NCBI RefSeq assembly: GCF_006539165.1
Contig: NZ_BJMM01000003.1
Span: 62,001 to 126,000 of the forward strand
Direction of reading: 5' to 3'
Source: Streptomyces cacaoi
GTDB lineage: Bacteria > Actinomycetota > Actinomycetes > Streptomycetales > Streptomycetaceae
DNA length: 64,000 bases
Positions within the stretch are counted from its first letter, which is position 1. Each line of letters begins with the position of its first letter. The position numbers and the translations under genes were made by a program. Positions 25,219 through 34,003 of this stretch are shown one piece after another. The notes under the pieces are model-generated. The model was not told the DNA's origin and made no database searches. It worked only from the letters and a program-made list of their open reading frames with translations.

Positions 25219-25674
25219 ATGAGTTCACAGGCGCAGCCGGCCATCGGCGAGATGATGGCGGCCTCCGTTCCCATGGTCCGCACACTGGGTCTCGTCTTCA
25301 CCGAGGCGAGCGCGGAGCGGGCGGTCGTCTCGCTCCCCGACAACGGGGACTTCCACAACCACGTCGGCGGACCGCACGCCGGCGCGATGTTCACGCTCGC
25401 CGAATCGGCCAGCGGGGCCATCGTGATGACCGCCTTCGGCGACCAGCTCTCCCGCGCCGTGCCGCTCGCCGTCCGCGCGGAGATCGGCTACAAGAAGCTC
25501 GCCAAGGGCGTCGTCACCGCGACCGCCGAACTCGGCCGCCCCGTCGCCGACGTGGTCGCCGCGCTGGACCGGGGCGAGCGGCCGGAGTTCCCGGTGCACG
25601 TGGCGCTCAGCCGCGCGGACGGCGCGGTCACCGGCGAGATGACGATCGTGTGGACGCTGCGGCCCCACAGCTGA
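25219..25674 (+). CDS. Hotdog-fold DUF4442/PaaI-like thioesterase
   Basis: 151 residues. FHNHVGGPHAGAMFTLAESASG is the hotdog-fold active-site region (HVGGxHxGAxFTLAE), as in DUF4442 and PaaI-like acyl-CoA thioesterases. The remaining strands (YKKLAKGVVTATAEL, ADGAVTGEMTIVWTL) complete the fold. The substrate is unknown. There is no ribosome binding site, consistent with a leaderless transcript from the TAACGT at 25207-25212. Confidence 0.85.
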   Translation: MSSQAQPAIGEMMAASVPMVRTLGLVFTEASAERAVVSLPDNGDFHNHVGGPHAGAMFTLAESASGAIVMTAFGDQLSRAVPLAVRAEIGYKKLAKGVVTATAELGRPVADVVAALDRGERPEFPVHVALSRADGAVTGEMTIVWTLRPHS

Positions 25675-25778
25675 GCCCCGCGGTCGGCCCCGGCCGCCTC
25701 CGGCTGTTCCGCGCCTCGTTCGGGTGATCGAGTAGGCTTCCTGGATTCGTGTGCACACTGCCGTGAGAGGAAGCCGCG

Positions 25779-26486
25779 TTGCACGTCCAGGAGTGGCTGG
25801 AGAACATCCCGGCCGTCAGCGTCTACCTCCTGGTGGGGGCCGTGATCGGGCTGGAGAGCCTCGGCATTCCCCTGCCCGGGGAGATCGTGCTCGTCAGCTC
25901 GGCCCTGCTGGCCTCCCAGCAGGGCCATATCGATCCGGTCGTGCTCGGCGCCTGCGCCACCGCCGGAGCCGTCGTCGGTGACTCGATCGGGTACGCCATC
26001 GGCCGCAAGGGCGGAAAACCCCTACTGGCCTGGCTGGGACGGAAGTTCCCCAAGCACTTCGGGCCCGCCCAGGTGGCGGCGGCCGAGCGCTCGTTCCAGC
26101 GGTGGGGCATGTGGGCCGTCTTCTTCGGCCGGTTCATCGCCCTGCTGCGGATCTTCGCGGGCCCGCTCGCCGGCGTACTGAAGATGGCCTACTGGAAGTT
26201 CCTCACGGCCAATGTGCTCGGCGGCATCGTCTGGGCGGGCGGGACGACGGCCGTGATCTACACGGTCGGCATCGTCGCCGAAGCCTGGCTCAAGCGGTTC
26301 TCCTGGCTCGGGCTGGTCGCCGCCGTGCTCATCGGCCTGGGCTCGATGCTCTTCGTGCGCCGGCGCGCGGCGAAGGCGCACGCCGCGACCGAGGCCGGGA
26401 CCGGGGCGGGAGCGGAGGCCGGGACCGGAACCGAGAAGGAGGCCGGGGCCGAGGAGAAGCCGGCGGCTGCGCCCGTCGCCGACTGA
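25779..26486 (+). CDS. DedA family membrane protein
   Basis: 235 residues from TTG 25779, chosen because GAGAGGAAG precedes it. Family motifs: GLESLGIPLPGEIVL (the E and PxP motif), VGDSIGYAIGRKGGKPLL and FFGRFIALLRIFAGPLAGV. The C-terminus is a low-complexity Ala/Gly/Glu/Thr tail. DedA proteins include undecaprenyl phosphate flippases and affect membrane potential and peptide resistance. A TAGGCT at 25733-25738 is a good -10 with a leader of about 35 nt. It stands about 4.4 kb from the TVP38-uppP pair. Confidence 0.9.
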   Translation: MHVQEWLENIPAVSVYLLVGAVIGLESLGIPLPGEIVLVSSALLASQQGHIDPVVLGACATAGAVVGDSIGYAIGRKGGKPLLAWLGRKFPKHFGPAQVAAAERSFQRWGMWAVFFGRFIALLRIFAGPLAGVLKMAYWKFLTANVLGGIVWAGGTTAVIYTVGIVAEAWLKRFSWLGLVAAVLIGLGSMLFVRRRAAKAHAATEAGTGAGAEAGTGTEKEAGAEEKPAAAPVAD

Positions 26487-26540
26487 CGCCGTCCCACCGG
26501 GCCCGCGGGCCGTGGTGAGCACCGAGAGGAGAGGGACCCA

Positions 26541-27080
26541 GTGGCACAGCACGGACTGACCCTGCCCGTCGCCGGGCACCGGCCCCGGCTGGATCCCGGC
26601 GCCTTCACCGCGCCGACGTCCGTCGTCGCCGGACAGGTCACCATGGCCGCCGACACCGGCCTGTGGTACGGCGCGGTGCTGCGCGGGGACGCCGACGCCA
26701 TCACGCTGGGCGCCGGCAGCAACATCCAGGACAACTGCACCGTGCACGCCGACGCGGGCTTCCCCGCGGTGATCGGCTCCGGGGTCTCGGTCGGGCACAA
26801 CGCCGTGCTGCACGGCTGCACCGTCGAGGACGACGTCCTCATCGGCATGGGCGCCACCGTGCTCAACGGCGCCCGGATCGGAACAGGTTCTCTCATCGCG
26901 GCGCAGACGCTCGTCCCGCAGGGCATGGAGGTGCCGCCGGGCTCGCTCGTCGCGGGCGTGCCCGGCAAGGTCAAGCGGGAGCTGACCGAGGAGGAGCAGG
27001 CGGCCGTCCGGTTCAACGCCGCCGCCTACGTGGACCTGGCCGCCCAGCACCGGGAGGCCCTCGACGGCGGCTCCGCCTGA
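26541..27080 (+). CDS. Gamma-class carbonic anhydrase family protein
   Basis: 179 residues from GTG 26541 with GAGAGGAGAGGG upstream. Left-handed beta-helix (hexapeptide) protein. The three zinc-ligand His of the class are present: H69 in VHAD and H86/H91 in GHNAVLHG, with the same 5-residue spacing as H117/H122 of archaeal Cam. The conserved AVLRGDADAI is also there. Whether this group hydrates CO2 is uncertain, since many relatives (YrdA/PaaY type) are inactive or have other roles. Confidence 0.88.
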   Translation: MAQHGLTLPVAGHRPRLDPGAFTAPTSVVAGQVTMAADTGLWYGAVLRGDADAITLGAGSNIQDNCTVHADAGFPAVIGSGVSVGHNAVLHGCTVEDDVLIGMGATVLNGARIGTGSLIAAQTLVPQGMEVPPGSLVAGVPGKVKRELTEEEQAAVRFNAAAYVDLAAQHREALDGGSA

Positions 27081-27217
27081 GCCCAGGGGAAAGCCGTGCG
27101 CCGGGGCCCCGTCGAGCCGACGGTCCGGCGGCCCGGCAGGGCCCGCGTACTCGATGCACTCGGCGTGCCCGGCGGCCCGTGACCAAGCTCACCCGGGGCC
27201 TGCCGTGCCACGGGCAG

Positions 27218-27223
27218 TAGCGT
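27218..27223 (+). promoter_or_regulatory. TANNNT -10 of a probable leaderless promoter
   Basis: TAGCGT ends 6 nt before the GTG at 27230, the same spacing as at 5327, 25219, 30008 and 31937. Confidence 0.5.
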
Positions 27224-27229
27224 GACGGC

Positions 27230-27982
27230 GTGTCATCGATCAGGAACATGTTCCCGTCTCTCGCCTCCCGGGCCGTGCACGCGCTGTGGCGCCGGGTGCA
27301 GCAGGCCGGCGCCGTCACGGCCGAGCGGCCCGGGCCGTACGCGTTCCGCCGGATCGGCACCGGGACGCGCCTCGCGTTCCCGCAGGGCACGATCTTCGGC
27401 GAGCCCTGGATCGAGATCGGTGACCACTGCATCGTCGGCCAGGAGGCCACCTTGACCGCTGGCATGATGCCGGGCCTCGACCTCGGCCCCGACAGTGTGC
27501 TGCGGCTGGGCAACGGAGTGGTACTCGGCCGGGGCAGCCATCTCGTCGCCGACACCACCGTGGACATCGGGGACGAGGTCTTCTGCGGCCCCTACGTCTA
27601 CATCACCTCCACGAACCACTCCTACGACGACCCCAGCCGGCCCGTCGGCAAGCAGTGGCCGCGCACCGCGCCGGTGTCCGTCGGGCCGGGCAGCTGGCTG
27701 GGCGCGGGCGCCGTCGTCCTGCCGGGCGCCCGGCTGGGGCGCAACGTGGTGGTGGCGGCCGGCGCCGTCGTCCGGGGAGAGATCCCCGACCACGCGGTGG
27801 TCGCCGGCGCCCCCGCGAAGATCGTGCGGCGGCTCGACCCGGAGGCCGGCTGGCAGCCCCCGCTGCGTACGCCCCCGCCCGAGCCCGTACCGGAGGGGGT
27901 CAGCGCGGCCGAACTGCTCGCGCTGGCCCGGCTGTCACGGCCCCCGGCCGGCTCGCCGCCGTCCGCCGCTTCCGGCGGCTGA
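27230..27982 (+). CDS. LbH-domain acyltransferase
   Basis: 250 residues from GTG 27230. Hexapeptide repeats run from about residue 60 to 195. The catalytic-type TSTNHSYDDPSRPVG with His is like that of xenobiotic and maltose O-acetyltransferases, and the C-terminal coil holds IPDHAVVAGAPAKIVRR. It probably transfers an acetyl or acyl group to a sugar or antibiotic; the acceptor is unknown. The last 50 residues are a Pro/Ala-rich tail. Leaderless start likely. Confidence 0.85.
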   Translation: MSSIRNMFPSLASRAVHALWRRVQQAGAVTAERPGPYAFRRIGTGTRLAFPQGTIFGEPWIEIGDHCIVGQEATLTAGMMPGLDLGPDSVLRLGNGVVLGRGSHLVADTTVDIGDEVFCGPYVYITSTNHSYDDPSRPVGKQWPRTAPVSVGPGSWLGAGAVVLPGARLGRNVVVAAGAVVRGEIPDHAVVAGAPAKIVRRLDPEAGWQPPLRTPPPEPVPEGVSAAELLALARLSRPPAGSPPSAASGG

Positions 27983-28235
27983 GGGGCACACCGCCCGGCG
28001 GGACACCTCCGGCGGACGGGCGGGGCCGCGCGCGAGAACCCGGCTCCGGGACGCGGGAGGGCGGGGCGGGAGATCCGCGGCTCCTTGCGCCGGATCAGGT
28101 GTCGGACGGTACGGCTCGTACGGGCGCGGGAGGTCCGGCCGTTCCGCGTCCGCCGTCGCCCCCGGCGAACAGGGGACGGGGGTGCGCGGGGAAATCCGGT
28201 CGCCCGCCGCGCCGCGACCGCGTATCAACGCCGGT

Positions 28236-29906
28236 ATGACGAACGCGACGGCGCCGGCCGGTGAACTGCTCGCCCTGCTGCACCGCGAGAGCCCGGTGAC
28301 GGCCTCGCTGCGGGGATTCGGTGAGTACGACCACGAGCTGCCCGACCTCGGTGAGGAGGCGGATCTCGCCCGCGGGGCGGCCGCCGGAGAGCTCGTCCGC
28401 CGGGTGCGGAGCCTGCCCGCGGACCCCGACCCGCAGGAGGCCGTGACCCGGGCCGTCGTGGTGCAGCAGGCCGAAGCCCTGCGGGCGCGGGTCGACAGCA
28501 GGCTGATCGAGCACACGCTGGCGTTCCCGCTGACCGCCCCCGCCGCCTCGCTGCTGCACTCCCTGCCGGAGGTGCGGCCCGACGGCGCCGAGGCCGAACG
28601 CGCCTACCTGGCCAGGCTGGCCGCCGTCCCCGGCTACCTCGCACGGGCCGCTGAGCGCCACCGTGCGGGGGTGGCGGCCGGCCGGCTGCCGCTCGCCCAT
28701 CTGGCGCGCGCCGCGGTCTCCTCGCTCGACCGGTATCTGTCCGAACCGGCCCACGACCCCCTGCGGCGACCGGAGTTGAGCGGTCCGCGGGCCGCCGAGC
28801 GCGAGGTGCTCCTGGCGGAGGCGGTCCGGCCGGCCTTCGCGCGCTACCGGGAGCTGGTCGACTCCGAGGTCGTGCCGCACGGGAGGCCGCCGCACGCACC
28901 GGGCCTGTGCCGGCTGCCGGGCGGGGAAGCGGCGTACGCCCTGCTGTCCCGCGCGCACACCACCACCGACCGCGACCCGGACGAACTGCACCGCACGGGC
29001 CTGGAACTCATCGAGGAACTGGCCGCCGAGTACGCCGAGGTGGGCGCCCGCGCCTTCGGCGTCGGCACCGTCGACGAGGTGCACGACAGGCTCCGTACCG
29101 ATCCCGCGCTGCGGTGGCGCGGCCCCGAGGAGCTGCTGGAGGCCGCCCGGACGGCGGTCGGGCGGGCCGAGCGGGCGGCGCCCGGCTGGTTCCGGCGGGT
29201 GCCCGACGGGCGGTGCGCCGTGCGTCCCGTGCCGGAGGAGGAGGCGCCCCGGGTGACCGCCTACTACCGCCCGCCGGCGCCCGACGGGTCCCGGCCCGGT
29301 ACGTACTTCGCCAACACCCACCGGGCCGTGGAGCGCGACCGGTTCACCGCCGAGGCGGTGGCGTTCCACGAGGCCGTACCGGGCCACCACTTCCAGCTCG
29401 CGCTCGCCCAGCAGACGCCGGGACTGCCGCCGCTGCGGCGCACGGCGGACATCACCGCCTACACCGAGGGCTGGGCCCTGTACGCCGAGCGGCTCGCGGA
29501 CGAGATGGGGCTCTACTCCGACGACCTCGCGCGGCTGGGCATGCTCGCGGAGGACTCGGCGCGCGCCGCCCGGCTGGTCGTCGACACCGGGCTGCACGCC
29601 CGGGGCTGGACCCGGCAGCAGGCGGTCGGCTTCCTGCGTGCGCACACGCTGCTGTCCGAGGTCGACATCCAGGCCGAGACGGACCGCTACATCGAGTGGC
29701 CCGGCCAGGCGCTGGCGTACATGGTGGGACGGCTGGAGATCCAGCGGCTGCGGTCGGCCGCCGCACGCGCGCTGGGCGCCCGGTTCGACCTCAAGGCGTT
29801 CCACGACCTCGTCCTCGGCAACGGCCCGGTGCCGTTGAACGTGCTCGCCGACCTCGTCCACGGCTGGGCCCGACCGGACTCCCCGGCGCACCGCGAAGGG
29901 GCGTGA
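28236..29906 (+). CDS. DUF885 family putative metallopeptidase
   Basis: 556 residues from ATG 28236. The zinc-site motif HEAVPGHH (H378, E379, H384, H385) is followed by TAYTEGWALYAERLADEMG, whose Glu is the likely third ligand. DUF885 proteins share the fold of M32/M2-type peptidases but few are characterised. No signal peptide is visible. A second DUF885 gene lies at 39969-41693; the two share only the core motifs by eye, so they are distant paralogues. Confidence 0.85.
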   Translation: MTNATAPAGELLALLHRESPVTASLRGFGEYDHELPDLGEEADLARGAAAGELVRRVRSLPADPDPQEAVTRAVVVQQAEALRARVDSRLIEHTLAFPLTAPAASLLHSLPEVRPDGAEAERAYLARLAAVPGYLARAAERHRAGVAAGRLPLAHLARAAVSSLDRYLSEPAHDPLRRPELSGPRAAEREVLLAEAVRPAFARYRELVDSEVVPHGRPPHAPGLCRLPGGEAAYALLSRAHTTTDRDPDELHRTGLELIEELAAEYAEVGARAFGVGTVDEVHDRLRTDPALRWRGPEELLEAARTAVGRAERAAPGWFRRVPDGRCAVRPVPEEEAPRVTAYYRPPAPDGSRPGTYFANTHRAVERDRFTAEAVAFHEAVPGHHFQLALAQQTPGLPPLRRTADITAYTEGWALYAERLADEMGLYSDDLARLGMLAEDSARAARLVVDTGLHARGWTRQQAVGFLRAHTLLSEVDIQAETDRYIEWPGQALAYMVGRLEIQRLRSAAARALGARFDLKAFHDLVLGNGPVPLNVLADLVHGWARPDSPAHREGA

Positions 29907-29995
29907 GCGCGCGCGAGGCAGGGGCCCCGCGGCGGTGTGCGGACGGGGCGGTGCGCCGCGCGCCGCGCGTGAAGTGCCGCCGCACGCACGGTTGT

Positions 29996-30001
29996 TAGGC
30001 T
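29996..30001 (+). promoter_or_regulatory. TANNNT -10 of a probable leaderless promoter
   Basis: TAGGCT ends 6 nt before the ATG at 30008. Confidence 0.5.
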
Positions 30002-30007
30002 GAGCGC

Positions 30008-30568
30008 ATGCGAGCCCCCATCGGAAACTTCGATGACGCCGTCCCCGCGCCGCAGGCCCTCGGACAGCTGTGTGAACCGGTCGCCGCCGCGGTCCGTGCC
30101 TGGGAAGGGCCGGTCCCCGCCGAGCAGTTGCTGTACGTGGACACCGATCCGGACAAGGCGGACACCGCGGTCTTCGTGGAGACCTACGGCCCCGAGCTGC
30201 TGGAGACCTCCGCCAACTGCGTCGTCGTCGCCGCCAAGCAGGGCGGCGAGCGCCGGCTGTCCGCCTGTGTGGTGCCCTCCGGCACCCGTGTCGACGTCAA
30301 CACCACCGCCCGTAGGCAACTGGACGCCCGCAAGGCGTCGTTCGCGCCGCGCGACACGGCGGTCGGCGAGACGGGCATGGAGTTCGGCGGAATCACCCCC
30401 ATCGGGCTGCCCGCCGACTGGCCGGTGCTGGTGGACGAGGCGGCCGCCGCGATGCCCTGGGTGCTGATCGGCAGCGGCCGGCGCCGCGGCAAGCTCATCG
30501 TGCCGGGCAAGGCCCTCGCCACCCTGCCCGGTGCCGTGCTCGTCGAGGGTCTCGGACAGCCCGCCTGA
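30008..30568 (+). CDS. YbaK/EbsC-type aminoacyl-tRNA deacylase
   Basis: 186 residues. VDVNTTARRQLDARKASFAP holds the conserved Lys of the YbaK/ProX fold, and the family motif GGITPIGLP is present. Such proteins hydrolyse mischarged tRNA such as Cys-tRNA(Pro) or Ala-tRNA(Pro). Length and motifs fit a free-standing YbaK-like editing domain. No ribosome binding site; probably leaderless. Confidence 0.85.
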   Translation: MRAPIGNFDDAVPAPQALGQLCEPVAAAVRAWEGPVPAEQLLYVDTDPDKADTAVFVETYGPELLETSANCVVVAAKQGGERRLSACVVPSGTRVDVNTTARRQLDARKASFAPRDTAVGETGMEFGGITPIGLPADWPVLVDEAAAAMPWVLIGSGRRRGKLIVPGKALATLPGAVLVEGLGQPA

Positions 30569-30580
30569 CCGCTGCCGCAC

Positions 30581-30596
30581 CCGCCGGGCCCGGCGG
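30581..30596. terminator. Short palindrome between convergent genes
   Basis: CCGCCGGGCCCGGCGG is a perfect 16-bp palindrome between the stops of the YbaK-like and GNAT genes. Confidence 0.4.
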
Positions 30597-30610
30597 TCGC
30601 CGGGGCCGGC

Positions 30611-31120
30611 TCAGCGCGGGGCGTGGCGGGCGCGCACATCCAGGGAGAGCGCCGTCGAGTGCTCGTGGAAGCCCAGCGAGCGGTACAACTGCTCGGCGTC
30701 CGGCGTCGCGTGCAGATCGACGCGGGTGACGCCCTGCGCCGCGAACCAGTCCAGCAGGGCCTCGGTCGTCGCACGGGCGTAGCCGCGGCCCCGGTGGGCC
30801 GGATCCGTGCACACGCTGAAGACGAAACCGAACCGCCCGCTCGGATGGGACGGGGCGGGCAGCCGCTCCTCGACACGGCCCACGGCGCAGGCCGCCAGCC
30901 CGCCCGGAGTACCGCTCCCGCCGGAGGCATCGGGATCGGCGTCGACGACGAAGGCGCCCAGCGCCGGTTCGGGCCCGGACAGCTGTCGGCGGGCCATCTC
31001 GGCCGCCTTCCGCTCCCACGGCCCCGGCTCGTCCCGGCCCTCCATGGCGGCGAACATCAGCCGCCGCAGCCGGACGAGTTCCTCGGCGTCGGACGGCTCG
31101 GCACGGCGTATCACGATCAT
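30611..31120 (-). CDS. GNAT family N-acetyltransferase
   Basis: 169 residues from ATG 31120. The acetyl-CoA-binding motif A is VCTDPAHRGRGYARATTEALLDW, ending with the typical DLHATPDAEQLYRSLGF. Substrate unknown. Its start overlaps the stop of the CoA-binding protein gene by 4 bp (ATGA), so the two are coupled; acetyl-CoA or CoA-level sensing by the partner is a possible link. Confidence 0.88.
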   Translation of the reverse strand: MIVIRRAEPSDAEELVRLRRLMFAAMEGRDEPGPWERKAAEMARRQLSGPEPALGAFVVDADPDASGGSGTPGGLAACAVGRVEERLPAPSHPSGRFGFVFSVCTDPAHRGRGYARATTEALLDWFAAQGVTRVDLHATPDAEQLYRSLGFHEHSTALSLDVRARHAPR

Positions 31121-31569
31121 GGCAGCACCGTACGGGACCGTCCTCGGCGCAGCCGTGGGATCTCGATGGCCGGACAGCGGTCCATGACCATCTCCAGGCC
31201 GGCGCCGCGCACCCGCGCATACGCGGCCTCGTCCACCACACCGAGCTGGAACCACACGGCGCGGGCGCCCACCGCCACCGCCTCGTCGGCCACGGCTCCC
31301 GCCAGCGCGGAGTTGACGAAGACGTCCACCACATCGACCGGGAAGGGAACGTCCGCCAGCGTCGCGTAGCCCGGCTCGCCGTGCACCGTCTCGGCACGCG
31401 GATGCACCGGCACGATGCGCTTGCCGAACCGCTGGAGCACCTGGGCCACGCCGTACGCCGGGCGGGCCGCGTTGCCGGACAGGCCCACCACCGCCCAGGT
31501 GTCGCCCAGCTGTGTGAGGATCCGGCGCACCGCCTCCTCGGTGGTGCCGTCGTCGCCGGTGCCGTCCAT
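31117..31569 (-). CDS. CoA-binding domain protein (YccU-like)
   Basis: 150 residues. A single Rossmann CoA-binding domain: TWAVVGLSGNAARPAYGVAQ, then KRIVPVHPRA and VDVVDVFVNS, as in the stand-alone YccU group and in the N-terminus of acyl-CoA synthetases. It has no catalytic domain. The downstream GNAT gene overlaps by 4 bp. Role unknown. Confidence 0.85.
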   Translation of the reverse strand: MDGTGDDGTTEEAVRRILTQLGDTWAVVGLSGNAARPAYGVAQVLQRFGKRIVPVHPRAETVHGEPGYATLADVPFPVDVVDVFVNSALAGAVADEAVAVGARAVWFQLGVVDEAAYARVRGAGLEMVMDRCPAIEIPRLRRGRSRTVLP

Positions 31570-31751
31570 CCGCCCGCCTCCTCGCGCCCGCTCCGGGCCC
31601 GCCGCCCGCAGCTCTGCTTCCACGTTCCGTACCGCCGCTCCGCCCGGCTTCCGCTGCCCCGCCCTTCTGGCGGCCCGGCCACCCGGGCTCCCGACCGTAC
31701 GCGCTCCCTCACTCCAACCCGGCGGGGCCCGCGTCGATTCCCGGCCGCCCG

Positions 31752-31778
31752 GGCGGAACAGGCGGAACAGGCGGAACA
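31752..31778. repeat. 9-bp tandem triplet repeat
   Basis: Three exact tandem copies of GGCGGAACA in the middle of the divergent region. Possibly a regulator site array or simple slippage product. Confidence 0.7.
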
Positions 31779-31924
31779 GTGCGACCGCCGCCGAAGCGTC
31801 CCGCTCCCGCGCTGCCCGCCGGGAACACCGCACCCGCCGGCGCCCCGCCCGTCGACGGCGCCCCGCCACACCCCGCGGCGCGGACCGCCGACAGGGCCGG
31901 TCGAGCTTCCCCGCGCCCGGACCA

Positions 31925-31930
31925 TAGGCT
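31925..31930 (+). promoter_or_regulatory. TANNNT -10 of a probable leaderless promoter
   Basis: TAGGCT ends 6 nt before the ATG at 31937. TCGAGC at 31901-31906, 18 nt upstream, is a partial -35. Confidence 0.5.
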
Positions 31931-31936
31931 GGCCGG

Positions 31937-32602
31937 ATGGAGCAGGACGAGCGCGCGCAGCGCACCGGGCCCGGCGGGCCGGCCGAGTACATCACCGTCG
32001 CGGCGGAGGGGGTGCACGAGACCGAGATCAACCGCTCGCGCTTCCTGTGCGCCCTCGCGCCGGCGGCCACCGAGGCCGAGGCGCAGGAGTTCATCGCCCG
32101 GATCCGCGGGGAGCACCCGGCCGCGAACCACAACTGCGCCGCGTACGTCATCGGCGCCGACGCCGGTATCCAGAAGGCCGACGACGACGGGGAGCCGGGC
32201 GGCACAGCGGGCGTCCCGATGCTCCAGATGCTGCTGCGGCGCGACGTCCGGTACGCCGTCGCCGTCGTCACCCGCTACTTCGGCGGCGTCAAGCTCGGCG
32301 CCGGCGGCCTCATCCGGGCCTACGGGGGAGCCGTCGGGGAGGCGCTGGACGCGATCGGCACCGTCACCCGGCGCCGCTTCCGGCTGGTGACCGTCACCGT
32401 CGGACACGAGCGTGCCGGGCGGCTGGAGAACGATCTGCGGGCCACCGGGCGCTCCGTGCGCGAGGTGCGGTACGCCGCTGAGGTCACCATCGAACTCGGC
32501 CTCCCCGAGAACGAGTTGGACGCCTTCCGCGGCTGGCTCGCCGACGCGACGGCGGGCAGCGCGCGGATGGAGACCGGCGGGGAGGCGTTCGGCACGGTGT
32601 GA
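31937..32602 (+). CDS. YigZ/IMPACT family protein
   Basis: 221 residues. The signature is clear: INRSRFLCALAPAATEAEAQ, then HNCAAYVIG, DDDGEPGGTAG and VTRYFGGVKLGAGGLIRAYG. A second small domain (VGHERAGRLENDLRATG onward) resembles the DUF1949 C-terminus of YigZ. The family may bind nucleic acids or ribosomes; eukaryotic IMPACT regulates GCN2. Function in actinobacteria is unproven. Confidence 0.92.
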   Translation: MEQDERAQRTGPGGPAEYITVAAEGVHETEINRSRFLCALAPAATEAEAQEFIARIRGEHPAANHNCAAYVIGADAGIQKADDDGEPGGTAGVPMLQMLLRRDVRYAVAVVTRYFGGVKLGAGGLIRAYGGAVGEALDAIGTVTRRRFRLVTVTVGHERAGRLENDLRATGRSVREVRYAAEVTIELGLPENELDAFRGWLADATAGSARMETGGEAFGTV

Positions 32603-32755
32603 CGCGCGCGGCCGGTGCGCCCCCGTACGCCCCGCGAGTTCCCCTGTGTCCCGTGCTGGCCGTCCTGCCCGTCCCGTCCGTGCTGTCCGTACCGCCCCCT
32701 GTGCCCCGGGGCCGCCGGGAGGCGCTGTCGGAGGGGGGCCTTAAGGTCGTGGACC

Positions 32756-34003
32756 ATGCGTCTGCTGCACACCTCGGACTGGCATCTGGGCCGGAGCTTC
32801 CACCGCGTCAGCCTGCTCGACGCCCAGCGCGCCTTCCTCGACCACCTGGTGGCCACCGTCGAGGAACACGCCGTGGACGCCGTGCTCGTCGCGGGCGACG
32901 TCTACGACCGGGCCGTGCCCTCGCTCGCCGCCGTCGAACTGTTCGACGACGCCCTGCGCCGCCTCGCCGAGCTGGCCGTCCCCACCGTCATGATCTCCGG
33001 CAACCACGACTCGGCCCGCCGCCTCGGCGTCGGCTCCCCGCTCATGGACCGCGTCGGCATCCATCTGCGCACCGACCCGGCCGGCTGCGGCACCCCCGTT
33101 CTGCTGCCCGACGGCAGCGGGAAAGGGCAGGTGGCCTGCTACGGGCTGCCCTATCTGGAGCCCGCGCTGGTCCGCGGAACGCTCGCCGCCGACGGCGCCG
33201 GGCACACCGCGGTGCTGCGGGCCGCCATGGACCGGGTGCGCGCCGATCTGGCCACCCGCCCCGAGGGCACCCGCTCCGTCGTCCTCGCCCACGCGTTCGT
33301 CACCGGGGGAGAGGTCTCCGAGAGCGAGCGGGACATCACCGTCGGCGGGGTCGCCTCCGTCCCGGTGTCCGTCTTCGACGGCGTCGACTACGCCGCGCTC
33401 GGCCATCTGCACACCTGCCAGCGCATCACCGACCGGGTGCGCTACTCCGGCTCGCCGCTGGCCTACTCCTTCTCCGAGGCGGGGCACCGCAAGTCCATGT
33501 GGCTGGTCGACCTCGGACCGGACGGCGCCGTCACCGCGGAACGGATCGACTGCCCCGTGCCGCGCCCGCTCGCCCGGCTGCGCGGCACCCTGGAGGAACT
33601 GCTGGACGAGCCGGCGTACGAGGCGCACACCGGCTCCTGGATCGAGGCGACGCTCACCGACGCCGTCCGGCCCGAGGAGCCCATGGCCCGGCTCGCCCGG
33701 CGCTTCCCGCACGTGCTCAGCCTCGTCTTCGACCCGGTACGGGAGGACGGCGGCACCGTCACCTCGTACGCGAGCAGGCTGCGCGGCCGCGACGACCGGC
33801 AGATCGCCGAGGACTTCGTGCACCACGTCCGCCCCGGGCGGCGCGCCGAACCGGGGGAGCGGGCGCTGCTCGGCCGGGCACTGGACGCCGTCCGGCTGGC
33901 CGCGGCCGAGGCCGACGAGGGCCCGCCACCGGACGGGAGCGGCGCGGCACCCTCCCGGGGCGCCGCCCCGGCCGGCGGCGCGGGACGCGGGGTGGCGCGA
34001 TGA
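32756..34003 (+). CDS. sbcD: Exonuclease SbcD (Mre11-like)
   Basis: 415 residues from ATG 32756. Calcineurin-like phosphoesterase motifs: D8-x-H10 in SDWHLG, GDVYD (D48) and GNHD (83-85), then LAHAFVTGGEVSESER and GHLHTCQ. With SbcC it forms the ATP-dependent nuclease that cleaves hairpins and processes double-strand break ends. The C-terminus is Glu/Pro-rich. Its TGA overlaps the sbcC ATG by 4 bp. TAAGGT at 32742-32747 may be a -10. Confidence 0.95.
   Translation: MRLLHTSDWHLGRSFHRVSLLDAQRAFLDHLVATVEEHAVDAVLVAGDVYDRAVPSLAAVELFDDALRRLAELAVPTVMISGNHDSARRLGVGSPLMDRVGIHLRTDPAGCGTPVLLPDGSGKGQVACYGLPYLEPALVRGTLAADGAGHTAVLRAAMDRVRADLATRPEGTRSVVLAHAFVTGGEVSESERDITVGGVASVPVSVFDGVDYAALGHLHTCQRITDRVRYSGSPLAYSFSEAGHRKSMWLVDLGPDGAVTAERIDCPVPRPLARLRGTLEELLDEPAYEAHTGSWIEATLTDAVRPEEPMARLARRFPHVLSLVFDPVREDGGTVTSYASRLRGRDDRQIAEDFVHHVRPGRRAEPGERALLGRALDAVRLAAAEADEGPPPDGSGAAPSRGAAPAGGAGRGVAR

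Larger units (their letters stand above)
31570..31936. other. 367-bp divergent intergenic region
   Basis: No gene found. Promoters for the CoA-binding gene (leftward) and YigZ (rightward, see 31925-31930) must lie here. It also holds a triple 9-bp tandem repeat at 31752-31778. Confidence 0.5.
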
